Assembly (NCBI RefSeq): GCF_009760915.1
Contig: NZ_VIDQ01000025.1
Span: 1-64,000 of the forward strand
Direction: 5' to 3'
Source of the DNA: Azohydromonas aeria
GTDB lineage: Bacteria; Pseudomonadota; Gammaproteobacteria; Burkholderiales; Burkholderiaceae_C
Length of the DNA stretch: 64,000 nucleotides
Shown: one piece after another, positions 53,002 through 62,187 of the stretch
How the letters are laid out: each line of letters starts with the position of its first letter
Position numbering within the stretch: the stretch's first letter is position 1
Position numbers and translations under genes: made by a program
The notes under the pieces: generated by a model
Told to the model about the DNA's origin: nothing
What the model saw: only the letters and a program-made list of their open reading frames with translations
The model's database searches: none

Positions 53002-55050
53002 ATGGCCGACACCCTCAATCCCGCCCAGCTCGAAGCCGTCCACCACCTCTCGGGCCCGTGCCTGGTGCTGGCCGGGGCGGGCTCGGGCAAGACGCGGGTG
53101 ATCACGCACAAGATCGCGCGGCTGCTGCAGCACGGGCTGGAGCCGAAGCAGATCGCCGCCATCACCTTCACCAACAAGGCCGCGCAGGAGATGCGCGAGC
53201 GCGCCAAGGGCCTGGTCGGCCCGCGTGCCGCCAAGGACCTGGTGGTCAGCACCTTCCACTCCCTGGGCGTGCGCATGCTGCGCGAGGACGGGCAGCGCCT
53301 GGGGCTGAAGGCGCAGTTCTCGATCCTGGACGCCGACGACGTGCTGGGCGTGCTGCGCGACGTGGGCGGCAGCACCGACAACAAGACCGCGCGCCAGTGG
53401 CAGTGGGCCATCAGCCTGTGGAAGAACCAGGGGCTCAACAGCGACACGGCCGCGGCCGCCGCGCAGAACAACGACGAGGCGCTGATCGCCCGCGTGATGA
53501 AGCTCTACGAGGAGCGCCTGTCGGCCTACCAGGCGGTCGATTTCGACGACCTGATCGGCCTGCCCTTGAAGCTGCTTCAGAAGGACGAGGAGGCGCGGCT
53601 GAAGTGGCAGAACGCCTTCCGCCACGTGCTGGTGGACGAGTACCAGGACACCAACTCGGTCCAGTACGAACTGCTCAAGGCGCTGGTGGACCACCCGGAC
53701 GACCGCCGCCGCGGCCAGCTCACCGCGGTGGGCGATGACGACCAGAGCATCTACGGCTGGCGCGGCGCGACCATCGAGAACCTGCGCCGGCTGCCCGAGG
53801 ACTTCACGGCGCTCAAGATCATCCCGCTGGAGCAGAACTACCGCTCCACCGGCGCCATCCTGCGCGCGGCCAACAACGTCATCGCCGCCAACCCGAAGAT
53901 CTTCGAGAAGAAGCTGTGGAGCGAGTTCGGCGACGGCGAGCCGGTGCGGCTGATGGAGTGCGACGGCGAGGAGCACGAGGCCGAGCGCGCCGTGGCCTTC
54001 ATCCAGGGCATCCGCGCGCAGGGCGGGGCGGAGCTGAAGTTCGCCGACTTCGCCATCCTCTACCGCGCCAACCACCAGGCGCGCGTGTTCGAGCAGAAGC
54101 TGCGCGCGGCGCAGATTCCCTACAAGGTCTCCGGCGGGCAGAGCTTCTTCGACCGTGCCGAGATCAAGGACCTGTGCGCGTGGCTGCGGCTGCTGGTGAA
54201 CCAGGACGACGACCCGGCCTTCCTGCGCGCCGTGACCACGCCGAAGCGCGGCATCGGCCACCAGACGCTGGCCGCGCTGGGCGAGTTCGCCGGCAAGTGG
54301 AAGCTGTCGATGTTCGAGGCCCTCTTTTCCGAGAGCCTGCCCGCAGCGCTGAACCGCAAGGCCATCGACGGCCTGCACGAGTTCGGCCGCTATGTGAACG
54401 AGTTCGAGTACCGCGCCCGCCACACCAGCGGCAACGAGGACGCGCGCAAGCTGCTGCTCGAATGGCTCACGGACATCGGCTATGAAAAACACCTGCACGA
54501 CGGCGAGGACAGCGAGAAGCTGGCCGCGGCGCGCTGGAACAACGTCATCGACTTCGTGGACTGGGTGGCGCGGCGCTGCGGCGGCGAGATCACGCAGGAG
54601 GGCGGCACCTTCGAGAGCGAGAAGAAGACGGTACTGGAGGTGGCGCAGAGCATCAGCGTGATCATCAGCCTGGCCGAGCGCGGCACCGAGCAGGACGTGG
54701 TGACGCTGTCCACGCTGCACGCCTCCAAGGGCCTGGAGTGGCCGCACGTGGTGCTGGCCGGCGTGAACGAGGGGCTGCTGCCCTTCCGCAGCGAGGACGA
54801 GGACATGACGGCCGAGCGGCTGCAGGAGGAGCGGCGCCTGATGTACGTGGGCATCACGCGCGCACGCCGCACCCTGGCCGTGAGCGTGCTGCGCCGGCGC
54901 AAGCGCGGACGCGACACCGTGCAGGCCCAGCCCAGCCGCTTCATCGCCGAGATGAAGCTCAACGAGGCGGCGACGAAGGAGGACCCGCGCGAGCGGCTGA
55001 AGAAGCTGCGCGCGCAGCTGGCCGCGCGCAGCGGCGCGGCGCCGGCGTGA
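53002..55050 (+). CDS. rep: ATP-dependent DNA helicase Rep
   Basis: The product is 682 residues from ATG 53002 (E. coli Rep 673). The UvrD-like superfamily 1 motifs are complete: Walker A LAGAGSGKTRVITHKIARLL, TFTNKAAQEMRER, VDEYQDTNSVQYEL (Walker B), VGDDDQSIYGWRGA, EQNYRSTGAIL, LSTLHASKGLEW and YVGITRARRTL. Domain 2B lies around 380-540. Overall it resembles Rep more than UvrD. Rep removes proteins ahead of forks and works with PriC/PriA in restart. It reads in the same direction as priA with the 1.86-kb repeat region between. Confidence 0.93.
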   Translation: MADTLNPAQLEAVHHLSGPCLVLAGAGSGKTRVITHKIARLLQHGLEPKQIAAITFTNKAAQEMRERAKGLVGPRAAKDLVVSTFHSLGVRMLREDGQRLGLKAQFSILDADDVLGVLRDVGGSTDNKTARQWQWAISLWKNQGLNSDTAAAAAQNNDEALIARVMKLYEERLSAYQAVDFDDLIGLPLKLLQKDEEARLKWQNAFRHVLVDEYQDTNSVQYELLKALVDHPDDRRRGQLTAVGDDDQSIYGWRGATIENLRRLPEDFTALKIIPLEQNYRSTGAILRAANNVIAANPKIFEKKLWSEFGDGEPVRLMECDGEEHEAERAVAFIQGIRAQGGAELKFADFAILYRANHQARVFEQKLRAAQIPYKVSGGQSFFDRAEIKDLCAWLRLLVNQDDDPAFLRAVTTPKRGIGHQTLAALGEFAGKWKLSMFEALFSESLPAALNRKAIDGLHEFGRYVNEFEYRARHTSGNEDARKLLLEWLTDIGYEKHLHDGEDSEKLAAARWNNVIDFVDWVARRCGGEITQEGGTFESEKKTVLEVAQSISVIISLAERGTEQDVVTLSTLHASKGLEWPHVVLAGVNEGLLPFRSEDEDMTAERLQEERRLMYVGITRARRTLAVSVLRRRKRGRDTVQAQPSRFIAEMKLNEAATKEDPRERLKKLRAQLAARSGAAPA

Positions 55051-55224
55051 CATCGTGCGCGGGCATGCCCCGCGTTGGTGCCGCCGGGCGTGACATTCGT
55101 CAATCAGGACACTGAAGAGGCCTTCGGAAAATCAACTTCGCTGCGCCGCGGCCGATGAAGGGGCGTGTCCGCCCCTGTTCCGCCCCGCAGCGTGCCTGCG
55201 TGCCGTCCCTGTCGTAGTTCCCCC

Positions 55225-57195
55225 GTGAAACCCTCCCGCCGCGGCCTGGCCGCCGTTCTTTGCTGCTTGCTGGTCGCCGTTGCGCAGGCGCAGGCGCAAG
55301 CCGGCGCGCCCGTGCCCGAGGCGCTGCAGGACCTGGACGCGCTGCTGAGCACGGAGGTGGAAGGGGTGTCGCGCCAGCTGGAGTCGGCGCTGGATGCGCC
55401 CGCGGCGGTGAGCACGCTCTCGCGCGCCGAGGCCCAGGCGCTGGGCCACCGCACCGTGGCCGACATGCTGGAGCGGCTGCCCGGCGTGTACCTGGGCGGC
55501 TCGCGCGGCTACGGCAGCGTGGGCCTGCGCGGCTTCAACCGCCCGGGCGACTACAACGCGCGGCTGCTCATGGCCATCGACGGCTACCGCGTCAACGACG
55601 CCGTGTACGACCAGGCGCTGCCGGGCCGGGAGTTCCCCATTCCCGCCGACTGGGTCAAGCGGCTGGAGCTGGTCAGCGGGCCGGCCTCCTCGGTGTACGG
55701 CAGCAACGCGCTGCTGGGCGTGGCCAACGCCGTCACGCTCGACGGCCGCGACGCGCCTGGGCTGCACCTGCGCGCCGCGCTGGGCCGCTGGAACAGCGGC
55801 GACGTGGTGCTCAGCCATGGCTGGCACGAAGGCGGGGCGGACCTTTTCGTCGGGCTGGCGCTGCACCGCAGCGACGGCGAGACGCTGCAGGACCCGGCGC
55901 TGCGCGGCCCCGCCTCGCCCGACGGCCGCGTGGCCGGGCTCGACGGCACGCGCTGGCGCAGCCTGTTTGTGAAGGGACGGCTGCAGGGCTGGCGCCTGAC
56001 GCTGGTGAGCCAGGAGCGGCTCAAGGACATGGCCACCGCGCCCTACGGCACGCTGCCGGGCGTGGCGGGCACCCGCTTCACCGACCGCTACGACTACGCC
56101 GAGGCAGCCTGGGATGGCGACTGGCGCGACGACTGGCGCACGGCGCTGCGCGGCAACGTCTCGCGCAGCAACTTCGCCGGGCGCTACGCCTACGGCGACG
56201 CGGCGGCGCCGCTGATCAACCGGGACGACATCGGCGCCACCTGGGCCGGCCTGGACGCCCGGGTGCAGTGGCGCGGCTGGATCAACCACGAGCTCACGCT
56301 GGGCGCCAAGGCGCGGCGCGTCTTCGATGCCCGGCAGCGCAATTTCGACGAGTCGCCGCCGGCCACCTGGCTGGACCGGCGCGACACGCAGGCGCAGGGC
56401 GCGCTGTACGCGCAGGACCAGTGGCGCCTGGCCGAGCGCTGGACGCTGACCACCGGCGGTCGCATCGACCGCGTGCAGGGCTTCGATACGGCCTTCTCGC
56501 CGCGGCTGGCGCTGGTGGCGCGTCCGTCCGAGAACGAGGCGGTGAAGCTGCTGTTCGGGCAGGGCTTTCGCGTGCCCAACCTGTCCGAGCGCTTCTACGA
56601 CGACGCCGGCGCCACGCAGGTGGCCAACCCGGCGCTGCGGCCCGAACGCGTGCGCTCGGTGGCGCTGGCCTGGGAGCGCGCCGTGGGCGCGCGCAGCCGC
56701 GTGGCGCTGCAGCTCTACCAGGACCGCTTCGCCAGGCTCATCGACTTCACCGACGTGGGCGGCGGGCTGTCGCAGTACCGCAACCTGTCCAGCGTGCGCA
56801 GCCACGGCCTGGACGTGGAGGCGCAGGGCCTGCTCGGCGGCGGCGTGCAGTGGCGCGCCAGCGCGTCGGTGCAGCATGCGCACTCCGACCAGGGCGATCT
56901 CGCCAACACGCCGCACTGGATCTTCAAGGGCCACCTGCTGGCGCCGCTGCCGCGCCCGGACTGGTCAGCCGCGCTGCAGTGGCAGGCGCTGGGCCGGCGC
57001 GCGTCCAACGTGCCGCCCTGGGCCACGCTCGACGCGGTGCTGCGCTGGCAGGCGCGTCCGGACAGCACGCTGGCGCTGCGTGCGCTCAACCTCCTCGATG
57101 CCGCGACGTGGAACCCGGCGCTGCCGGAAACGGCGCTGTCGCGCATCCCGCGCGAGCGCCGCCGCGTCGAGATCGACTGGCAGCAGGCCTTTTGA
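55225..57195 (+). CDS. TonB-dependent outer-membrane receptor
   Basis: The product is 656 residues from GTG 55225. A signal peptide (LAAVLCCLLVAVAQAQAQA) is followed by LQDLDALLSTEVEGVSRQ, the N-terminal pattern common in receptors whose operons carry YfiR and GGDEF genes. The plug domain (TVADMLERLPGVYLGGSRGY) and a 22-strand-type barrel ending in Phe (RRRVEIDWQQAF) follow. It should import a TonB-energised ligand, unknown. The next gene starts 8 bp downstream, so the three-gene operon is tight. The 174-bp gap to rep shows no clear promoter. Confidence 0.9.
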   Translation: MKPSRRGLAAVLCCLLVAVAQAQAQAGAPVPEALQDLDALLSTEVEGVSRQLESALDAPAAVSTLSRAEAQALGHRTVADMLERLPGVYLGGSRGYGSVGLRGFNRPGDYNARLLMAIDGYRVNDAVYDQALPGREFPIPADWVKRLELVSGPASSVYGSNALLGVANAVTLDGRDAPGLHLRAALGRWNSGDVVLSHGWHEGGADLFVGLALHRSDGETLQDPALRGPASPDGRVAGLDGTRWRSLFVKGRLQGWRLTLVSQERLKDMATAPYGTLPGVAGTRFTDRYDYAEAAWDGDWRDDWRTALRGNVSRSNFAGRYAYGDAAAPLINRDDIGATWAGLDARVQWRGWINHELTLGAKARRVFDARQRNFDESPPATWLDRRDTQAQGALYAQDQWRLAERWTLTTGGRIDRVQGFDTAFSPRLALVARPSENEAVKLLFGQGFRVPNLSERFYDDAGATQVANPALRPERVRSVALAWERAVGARSRVALQLYQDRFARLIDFTDVGGGLSQYRNLSSVRSHGLDVEAQGLLGGGVQWRASASVQHAHSDQGDLANTPHWIFKGHLLAPLPRPDWSAALQWQALGRRASNVPPWATLDAVLRWQARPDSTLALRALNLLDAATWNPALPETALSRIPRERRRVEIDWQQAF

Positions 57196-57203
57196 GCTCC
57201 GCC

Positions 57204-57788
57204 ATGTCCGCGTGCCTGTTGCGCTTTCGGCGGCTGCATCGCCTGGCCCTGCCGCTGCTGGCCGTGCTGGCGGCCGCGGCCTGGGCGCAGGGCCTGCCCG
57301 AAGCGGAGCTCAAGGCGCAGATCCTGTGGCGCGCGCTGCAGTTCGTCGAATGGCCCGCCGAGACCGCGCCGGCGCCGCCGCTGCAGCTGTGCCTGCTGGC
57401 GCCGGGGCCGCTGGCCGAGGCGCTGCGCGGCTGGGACCAGCGCGTGCTCAACTCGCGGCGCATCGAGCTGCGCCGCATCGGCGTGGGGACGGCGGCCGGC
57501 GCCGGCGTTGCCCCGGGAACGCCCGCGCCGGCCCCGGGCGCGCTGGCCGCGGGCTGCCACATCGCCTACGTCGGCGCCGACGCGGTGCTGCCGGCGCCGC
57601 CGCCGCGTGGCGTGCTGTGGGTGGGCGACAGCCACGGCCTGACCGAGCGCGGCGTGATGCTCAACCTGCAGCCGCAGCAGGGCCGCATCGTCTTCGACGT
57701 GGAGCTGCAGGCCGCGCGCCGCGCCGGGCTGGACATCAACGCCCGGCTGCTGCGGCTGGCGCGCTACGTGCGCCAGGAGGGCTCGTGA
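57204..57788 (+). CDS. YfiR family periplasmic protein
   Basis: The product is 194 residues. A signal peptide (LALPLLAVLAAAAWAQ) precedes a DUF4154/YfiR domain: LPEAELKAQILWRALQFVEW, LCLLAPGPLAEAL, CHIAYVGADAV, GVLWVGDSHGLTERGVMLNL and INARLLRLARYV. YfiR of Pseudomonas is a periplasmic inhibitor of the diguanylate cyclase YfiN. An Ala/Pro/Gly-rich loop at about 95-115 is longer than usual. Its stop overlaps the start of the cyclase gene (TGATG), implying fixed stoichiometry. Confidence 0.9.
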   Translation: MSACLLRFRRLHRLALPLLAVLAAAAWAQGLPEAELKAQILWRALQFVEWPAETAPAPPLQLCLLAPGPLAEALRGWDQRVLNSRRIELRRIGVGTAAGAGVAPGTPAPAPGALAAGCHIAYVGADAVLPAPPPRGVLWVGDSHGLTERGVMLNLQPQQGRIVFDVELQAARRAGLDINARLLRLARYVRQEGS

Positions 57789-59623
57789 TGACCGGGTCGA
57801 TGCTGTTGCGCCGCGGCAGCGACACGCTGCGCGCCTGCGTGGCGATGCTGATCGTGGCGCTGCTGCTGGGGCTGTTCGAGTACTTGCAGCTCAACGCGCG
57901 CCAGCACGAGGCGCTGCGCACGCAGGCCGAGCTGGTGGGCCGCACCACGGCCGCGGCGCTGCTGTTCGAGGACGCCACCGAGGCGCGCGCGCTGCTGAAC
58001 GCTTTCGAAGCCGCGCCGGCGGTGGCCGAGGCGCAACTGCTGCGCCGCGACGGCCGGGTGCTGGCGCAGTTCCGGCGCGATGGCGTGCCGGGCTGGCTGG
58101 AGCGCCACGGCGGGCGCATCGAGGCCGCGGCCGAGGTGCTGGGCAACGACGGGTCGGCCGTGGGGCGGCTGCAGGTGCAGGCGTACCGGGCGCCGGTATG
58201 GAGCGCGCTGGCCTCGGCGCTGGGCGCGGCGGTGGCGATCATGGCGCTGGCGCTGGGCGTGGTGGCGCTGGCCTCGCGCCGGCAGCGCGCGCAGCTGCGC
58301 GCGGCGGATGCGCGCACGCGCTACCTGGCGCACCACGACGTGCTCACCGGGCTGGCCAACCGCGAGCGCTTCGCCGCGGCGCTGGCGCAGGCCGCGGCCT
58401 CGGGCGCGCCGGCGGTGCTGATGTGCCTGGACATCGACGACTTCAAGCGCGTCAACGACACCCGTGGCCATGCCGCCGGCGACGCGGTGCTGCGCGCCGT
58501 GGCGCAGCGGCTGCAGTCGCTGGTGCGCGCGCACGACGTGGTCGGGCGCCTGGGCGGCGACGAGTTCGCGCTGCTGCTGCGCATGCCCGTGGACGACGGC
58601 GTGGCCGCGGCGGTGGCGCAGCGTGTGGTCGAGCAGCTGCCGCGGCGCATCGAGCACGAGGGCGTGGGGCTGCAGGTGGGCGTGTCGCTGGGCCTGGCGC
58701 TGCTGCCCGAGGATGCGCGCACGGCGGAAGAGGCCATGGCCTGCGCCGACATGGCGATGTACCAGGCCAAGCGCGCCGGCAAGGGCAGCTGGAGCCGCTA
58801 CAGCGCCGCGCTGGGCGAGGCGCAGCGCGAGCGCCGCGCGCTGGAGCAGGCGCTGCGCGCGGCGCTGGCGCGCGAGGAGTTCGAGCTGGCCTACCAGCCG
58901 GTGTTCGACGCGGGCGGCCGGCTGCAGGGCGTGGAGGGCCTGGCGCGCTGGCACAGCGCGCAGCGCGGCACGGTGCCGCCGGGACAGTTCATCCCGGTGC
59001 TGGAGGAGGCCGGGCTGGTGGGCGAGCTGGGCCTGGCGCTGCTGCAGCGGCTGCGCCTGGACCTCGACGCCTGGGCCGAGCAGGGCCTGCGCTGCCCGCC
59101 GGTGGCGCTGAACCTGAGTTCGCAGCAGTGCCGCCACGAGGCCTCGCGCGAGCGCTTCCTGCAGCGGCTGCAGGCGCTGGCGCTGACGCCGCGCGAGGTG
59201 GAGTTCGAGCTCACCGAGACCACGGTGTTCGAGGACCTGGACAGCCCCAACTCCATCGTGCGCGCGCTGCAGTCACAGGGCTACGCGCTGGCCATCGACG
59301 ACTTCGGCACCGGCTACAGCTCGCTGGCCTACCTGCTGCGGCTGCGCTGCGCCAAGCTCAAGGTGGACCGCGTGTTCGTGGACGGCGTGTCCGGGCGGCC
59401 CGACGCCGCGCTGCTGGTGGAGACGATGGTGCGCGTGGGCCACGCCATGGACATGCGCGTGGTGGCCGAGGGCGTGGAGCGGGTCGAGGACCTGGAAGCG
59501 CTCAAGGCGCTGGGCTGCGACCTGTACCAGGGCTTCCTGCTGGCGCACCCGCTGCCCCCGCGGCGCTTCGAGGCGCTGCTGCGTTCCGAGGCCGCGGCGG
59601 CGCGGCAGGAGGCGGGGACGTGA
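57788..59623 (+). CDS. Membrane GGDEF-EAL protein, YfiN-like sensor
   Basis: The product is 611 residues. Two transmembrane helices (about 15-33 and 138-162) bracket a periplasmic CHASE8-like sensor domain, the YfiN layout. The GGDEF domain has GGDEF (256-260) and an intact inhibitory site RAHD (247-250). The EAL domain reads EGL at 383-385, but Asn442, Glu477, the DD pair 504-505, Lys525 and Glu561 are present, so phosphodiesterase activity is plausible. The protein may make and break c-di-GMP, switched by YfiR and perhaps the TonB receptor's ligand. P. aeruginosa YfiN lacks the EAL part; the addition makes this a bidirectional candidate. Confidence 0.92.
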   Translation: MTGSMLLRRGSDTLRACVAMLIVALLLGLFEYLQLNARQHEALRTQAELVGRTTAAALLFEDATEARALLNAFEAAPAVAEAQLLRRDGRVLAQFRRDGVPGWLERHGGRIEAAAEVLGNDGSAVGRLQVQAYRAPVWSALASALGAAVAIMALALGVVALASRRQRAQLRAADARTRYLAHHDVLTGLANRERFAAALAQAAASGAPAVLMCLDIDDFKRVNDTRGHAAGDAVLRAVAQRLQSLVRAHDVVGRLGGDEFALLLRMPVDDGVAAAVAQRVVEQLPRRIEHEGVGLQVGVSLGLALLPEDARTAEEAMACADMAMYQAKRAGKGSWSRYSAALGEAQRERRALEQALRAALAREEFELAYQPVFDAGGRLQGVEGLARWHSAQRGTVPPGQFIPVLEEAGLVGELGLALLQRLRLDLDAWAEQGLRCPPVALNLSSQQCRHEASRERFLQRLQALALTPREVEFELTETTVFEDLDSPNSIVRALQSQGYALAIDDFGTGYSSLAYLLRLRCAKLKVDRVFVDGVSGRPDAALLVETMVRVGHAMDMRVVAEGVERVEDLEALKALGCDLYQGFLLAHPLPPRRFEALLRSEAAAARQEAGT

Positions 59624-59671
59624 GGCCTGGAAGGCCCGGCAGGCGCAGGCGGGCCCGGAAAGAGGGCGTGC

Positions 59672-59752
59672 TCAGCCCGTGAAGGCCTGCACCAGCACCA
59701 GCCCCAGCGCGGCCAGCATGACGGCGAACTGCACCCAACCTTGGTCGCTCAT
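59672..59752 (-). CDS. Possible 26-residue single-helix membrane protein
   Basis: A short frame, MSDQGWVQFAVML followed by AALGLVLVQAFTG, has one hydrophobic helix spanning almost its entire length. A GGAG sits 8 nt upstream and an AGGAG 2 nt upstream. Size and layout resemble the small helper subunits found with membrane complexes, but no partner is adjacent. It fills part of the otherwise empty 59624-60006 gap. Chance is possible. Confidence 0.4.
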   Translation of the reverse strand: MSDQGWVQFAVMLAALGLVLVQAFTG

Positions 59753-59934
59753 GGCTCCTGCTCCGCATCCCGTAAAAGGAACATTTGCGAGGAAGCTTAT
59801 GCGCTAGGGACAGACCCTGATGCGCGATGGGCCCGGGGTGGGTGGTCGAGGGGGTCAGCCGGAACGCGGCTTGCCCTGTGCCTGGGCTTGACTTTCGCGC
59901 TGGCAGGCGCGGCGACGTGCCGGCCGGAAACGGC

Positions 59935-59956
59935 AAGGCCCGTCGAGGCGGGCCTT
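59935..59956. terminator. Hairpin after the YceI gene
   Basis: AAGGCCCG (59935-59942) and CGGGCCTT (59949-59956) form an 8-bp stem with a 6-nt loop. On the plus strand it is followed by T-rich CATTC repeats. It lies 50 bp beyond the stop of the minus-strand yceI gene. The surrounding gap holds nothing else I can call. Confidence 0.55.
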
Positions 59957-60006
59957 TCATTCATTCTTTCATTCGCCTGCACGCGCGGGCGGCGCGTGCC
60001 GGGCCG

Positions 60007-60591
60007 TCATTCCGGCGACTTGAGGGCCTCGAGCGCGATCGAGATCGTCACCTCGTCGCTGACGTTGGGCGCGTACTTGCCGGCGTTGAACTCGGAGCGC
60101 TTGATGACGGTCGAGGCGTCGGCGCCGATGGCGTCCACCTTCATCATCGGGTGCGCCGCGTTCTTGAAGCTGGCGACCTTGAGCACCACCGGCTTGGTGA
60201 TGCCCTTGATGGTCAGGTTGCCCTCGATGCTCACCGGCGCGTCGCCCTGGAACACGACCTTGGTGGACTTGAAGGTGGCCGTCGGGTGGTTGGCGGTGTC
60301 GAGGAAGTCGGCGCCCTGGATGTGGCCGTCGAAGACGGTGGAGCCGGTGTCCACCGACTTGGTGTCGATGACCACATCCACCGAGCCGGTCCTGGCAGCC
60401 TTGTCGAGCACGATCTTCCCGCTGGTCTTGTTGAAGCGGCTGAGCTGGGTGGAGAAGCCCAGGTGGTTGTACGAGAAGCGCGCGAAGGTGTGGCCGGGGT
60501 CGATGTTGTAGGTCTCGGGCGCGGCCAGCGCCGGCGCGGCGGCGGCAAGGGCGAGGGCGGCGGCGCTGACGGCCTTGATCAGGTGCTTCAT
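60007..60591 (-). CDS. yceI: YceI family periplasmic lipid-binding protein (copy 1)
   Basis: The product is 194 residues. The signal peptide MKHLIKAVSAAALALAAAAP ends in ALAAPE. The YceI beta barrel follows (YNIDPGHTFARFSYNHLGFS, DFLDTANHPTATFKSTKV, IKGITKPVVLKV). These proteins bind polyisoprenoids in the periplasm. It is last of the cytochrome b561-yceI-yceI group, 83 bp after the other YceI gene. Confidence 0.93.
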   Translation of the reverse strand: MKHLIKAVSAAALALAAAAPALAAPETYNIDPGHTFARFSYNHLGFSTQLSRFNKTSGKIVLDKAARTGSVDVVIDTKSVDTGSTVFDGHIQGADFLDTANHPTATFKSTKVVFQGDAPVSIEGNLTIKGITKPVVLKVASFKNAAHPMMKVDAIGADASTVIKRSEFNAGKYAPNVSDEVTISIALEALKSPE

Positions 60592-60674
60592 GGTGGTGGC
60601 GTTCTTCGGTTGGCGGGAAAGGGACGTCCCGGGACGGTTCGCGCCCGGGACGCAGGGAATCGGAAACGGCGGCG

Positions 60675-61301
60675 TCACTGCGCGGCCAGGCCGCTGAAGG
60701 TGAGCTTGAACTTCACGGCCACGTCGTTGGCGACCATGGAGGTGTCGGCCCATTCGCCTTCGCCGATGCGCCACTCCAGCCGCTTGAGCGTGAAGGCGCC
60801 GCTGGCCACCGTGTGGGGGCCGGCGGCGGCCAGCGTCAGCGGCACGGTGATGTCGCGCGACACGCCCTTCATGGCGAAGGGGCCGGTCATCTCGTAGCGC
60901 CCGCCGCCCAGCGCCTTGACGCTGGTGGCGGTGAAGGTGGCCTGCGGGAATTTCGCGGTGTTGAACCACTCGGCCTTGACCACCTCGGCCTCGCTCTCGG
61001 GCGCGCCCATGGCGATGCTGGCCAGGTCCACCTTGAGCGCGATGCGCGCAGCCTCGGGCTTCTTCGGGTCGAACTGCACCTGCGCGTCGAAGCGGCGGAA
61101 GCGCCCCTCCATCGGCACGCCCATCTGGCGGCTGGTGAAGGTGATCTCGCTTTGCGCCGGCACCAGCTGCGCCGCGGCCGCGGGCTTGGCCGCGGGGGCC
61201 GGGGCGGCCGGCTTTGGCGCCGTCTGGGCCCAGGCCGGGGCGGCGGCCAGCGCGGCGGCCAGCGCCAGCGGGGACAGGAGTCGGGAGGCGGTCAGGGTCA
61301 T
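60675..61301 (-). CDS. YceI family periplasmic protein (copy 2)
   Basis: The product is 208 residues. A signal peptide (LLSPLALAAALAAAPAWAQ) and a Pro/Ala linker precede the YceI barrel (LVPAQSEITFTSRQMGVPME, AEWFNTAKFPQATFTATSVK, MKGVSRDITVPLTL). It is clearly diverged from copy 1, with the ITF/MGVPMEG signature of the second YceI type. The two probably bind different lipids or quinones. It lies 31 bp after the cytochrome b561 gene. Confidence 0.92.
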   Translation of the reverse strand: MTLTASRLLSPLALAAALAAAPAWAQTAPKPAAPAPAAKPAAAAQLVPAQSEITFTSRQMGVPMEGRFRRFDAQVQFDPKKPEAARIALKVDLASIAMGAPESEAEVVKAEWFNTAKFPQATFTATSVKALGGGRYEMTGPFAMKGVSRDITVPLTLAAAGPHTVASGAFTLKRLEWRIGEGEWADTSMVANDVAVKFKLTFSGLAAQ

Positions 61302-61332
61302 GTCGGGAGCGGTTGGGTTGCTGGTCCGGGAG

Positions 61333-61881
61333 TCAGGCTCGGGCGCGGTGCAGCCGCATGCGGTTGAGCAGGCCGTCGCGGTCGATGAGCTGGTGCTTGG
61401 CCACCGCCGCCAGGTGCAGCAGCACCAGCGCGCCCAGCGACAGCGCCAGGAGCTTGTGCAGACCCTTGAGCGTTGCGGCCAGTTCCTTGCTCACCGGCAC
61501 GAAGTCCGGCAGCGGCAGCACGCCGAACAGCACCACCGGGAAGCCCGCGGCCGAGCTGTAGGCCCAGCCCGCCAGCGGCACGGCGAAGAACAGCAGGTAC
61601 AGCGCATGGTGCGTGGCGTGCGCGGCACGGCGCTGCCAGCCGAGCATGGCCACGTCGCGCGGGCGCGGCGCGCGCAGCCGCACCAGCAGCCGCAGGGCCG
61701 ACAGCGCCAGGATCACGACGCCGGCCCACTTGTGCCAGCTGTAGAGCTGCAGGCGCCGCGGCGACAGCGGCAGCTCGTGCATGTACAGGCCCAGCGCGAA
61801 GGTGCCGACGATCAGCAAGGCCAGCAGCCAGTGCAGCGCCACGGCCGCGGGGCTGTAGCGGGTGACGGAGGGCTCGGCCAT
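61333..61881 (-). CDS. Cytochrome b561 family membrane protein
   Basis: The product is 182 residues from ATG 61881 (an ATG at 61902 is also possible; neither has a clear ribosome site). Four transmembrane helices carry the haem-ligand histidines: AALHWLLALLIVGTF, SWHKWAGVVILAL, HATHHALYLLFF and GLHKLLALSLGALVLLHLAA. Cytochrome b561 proteins oxidise quinol or pass electrons to superoxide. Co-occurrence with YceI is known from E. coli yceJ-yceI, supporting a quinone/isoprenoid role for the operon. Confidence 0.9.
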   Translation of the reverse strand: MAEPSVTRYSPAAVALHWLLALLIVGTFALGLYMHELPLSPRRLQLYSWHKWAGVVILALSALRLLVRLRAPRPRDVAMLGWQRRAAHATHHALYLLFFAVPLAGWAYSSAAGFPVVLFGVLPLPDFVPVSKELAATLKGLHKLLALSLGALVLLHLAAVAKHQLIDRDGLLNRMRLHRARA

Positions 61882-62187
61882 GTGTGGAACGCCATTGCGC
61901 ATCGTGGTGGGGCGCCAGTATCCGGGATCACCCTGGGTCTCCGCCTTCAGGGGGCTTGACTGGGCGATTCAGAAAAGCCGAACGCCAGTCCGGGACCGTA
62001 CGCAATGATTTCGCATGCGCCGGCGCGGCTGCGGCCCGTGGGACGGCGCCGCCGGCCCGGTGTGGGAAGCGTCCGACAACACCGGGCGCGGCGCGACTAC
62101 AGCCCAGGCCGGGGGTGGCCCCTAGAGTGGATCGACCGCTGCAGGGCATGGTGCCTGCAGCGCCATCCCCGGCCACAGGAGCCCGAC

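Noticed and set aside
57788-59623. Catalytically dead EAL domain because the motif reads EGL
   Set aside because: The glutamate itself and all other metal and catalytic residues visible to me are present; the middle residue of the motif varies in active enzymes.
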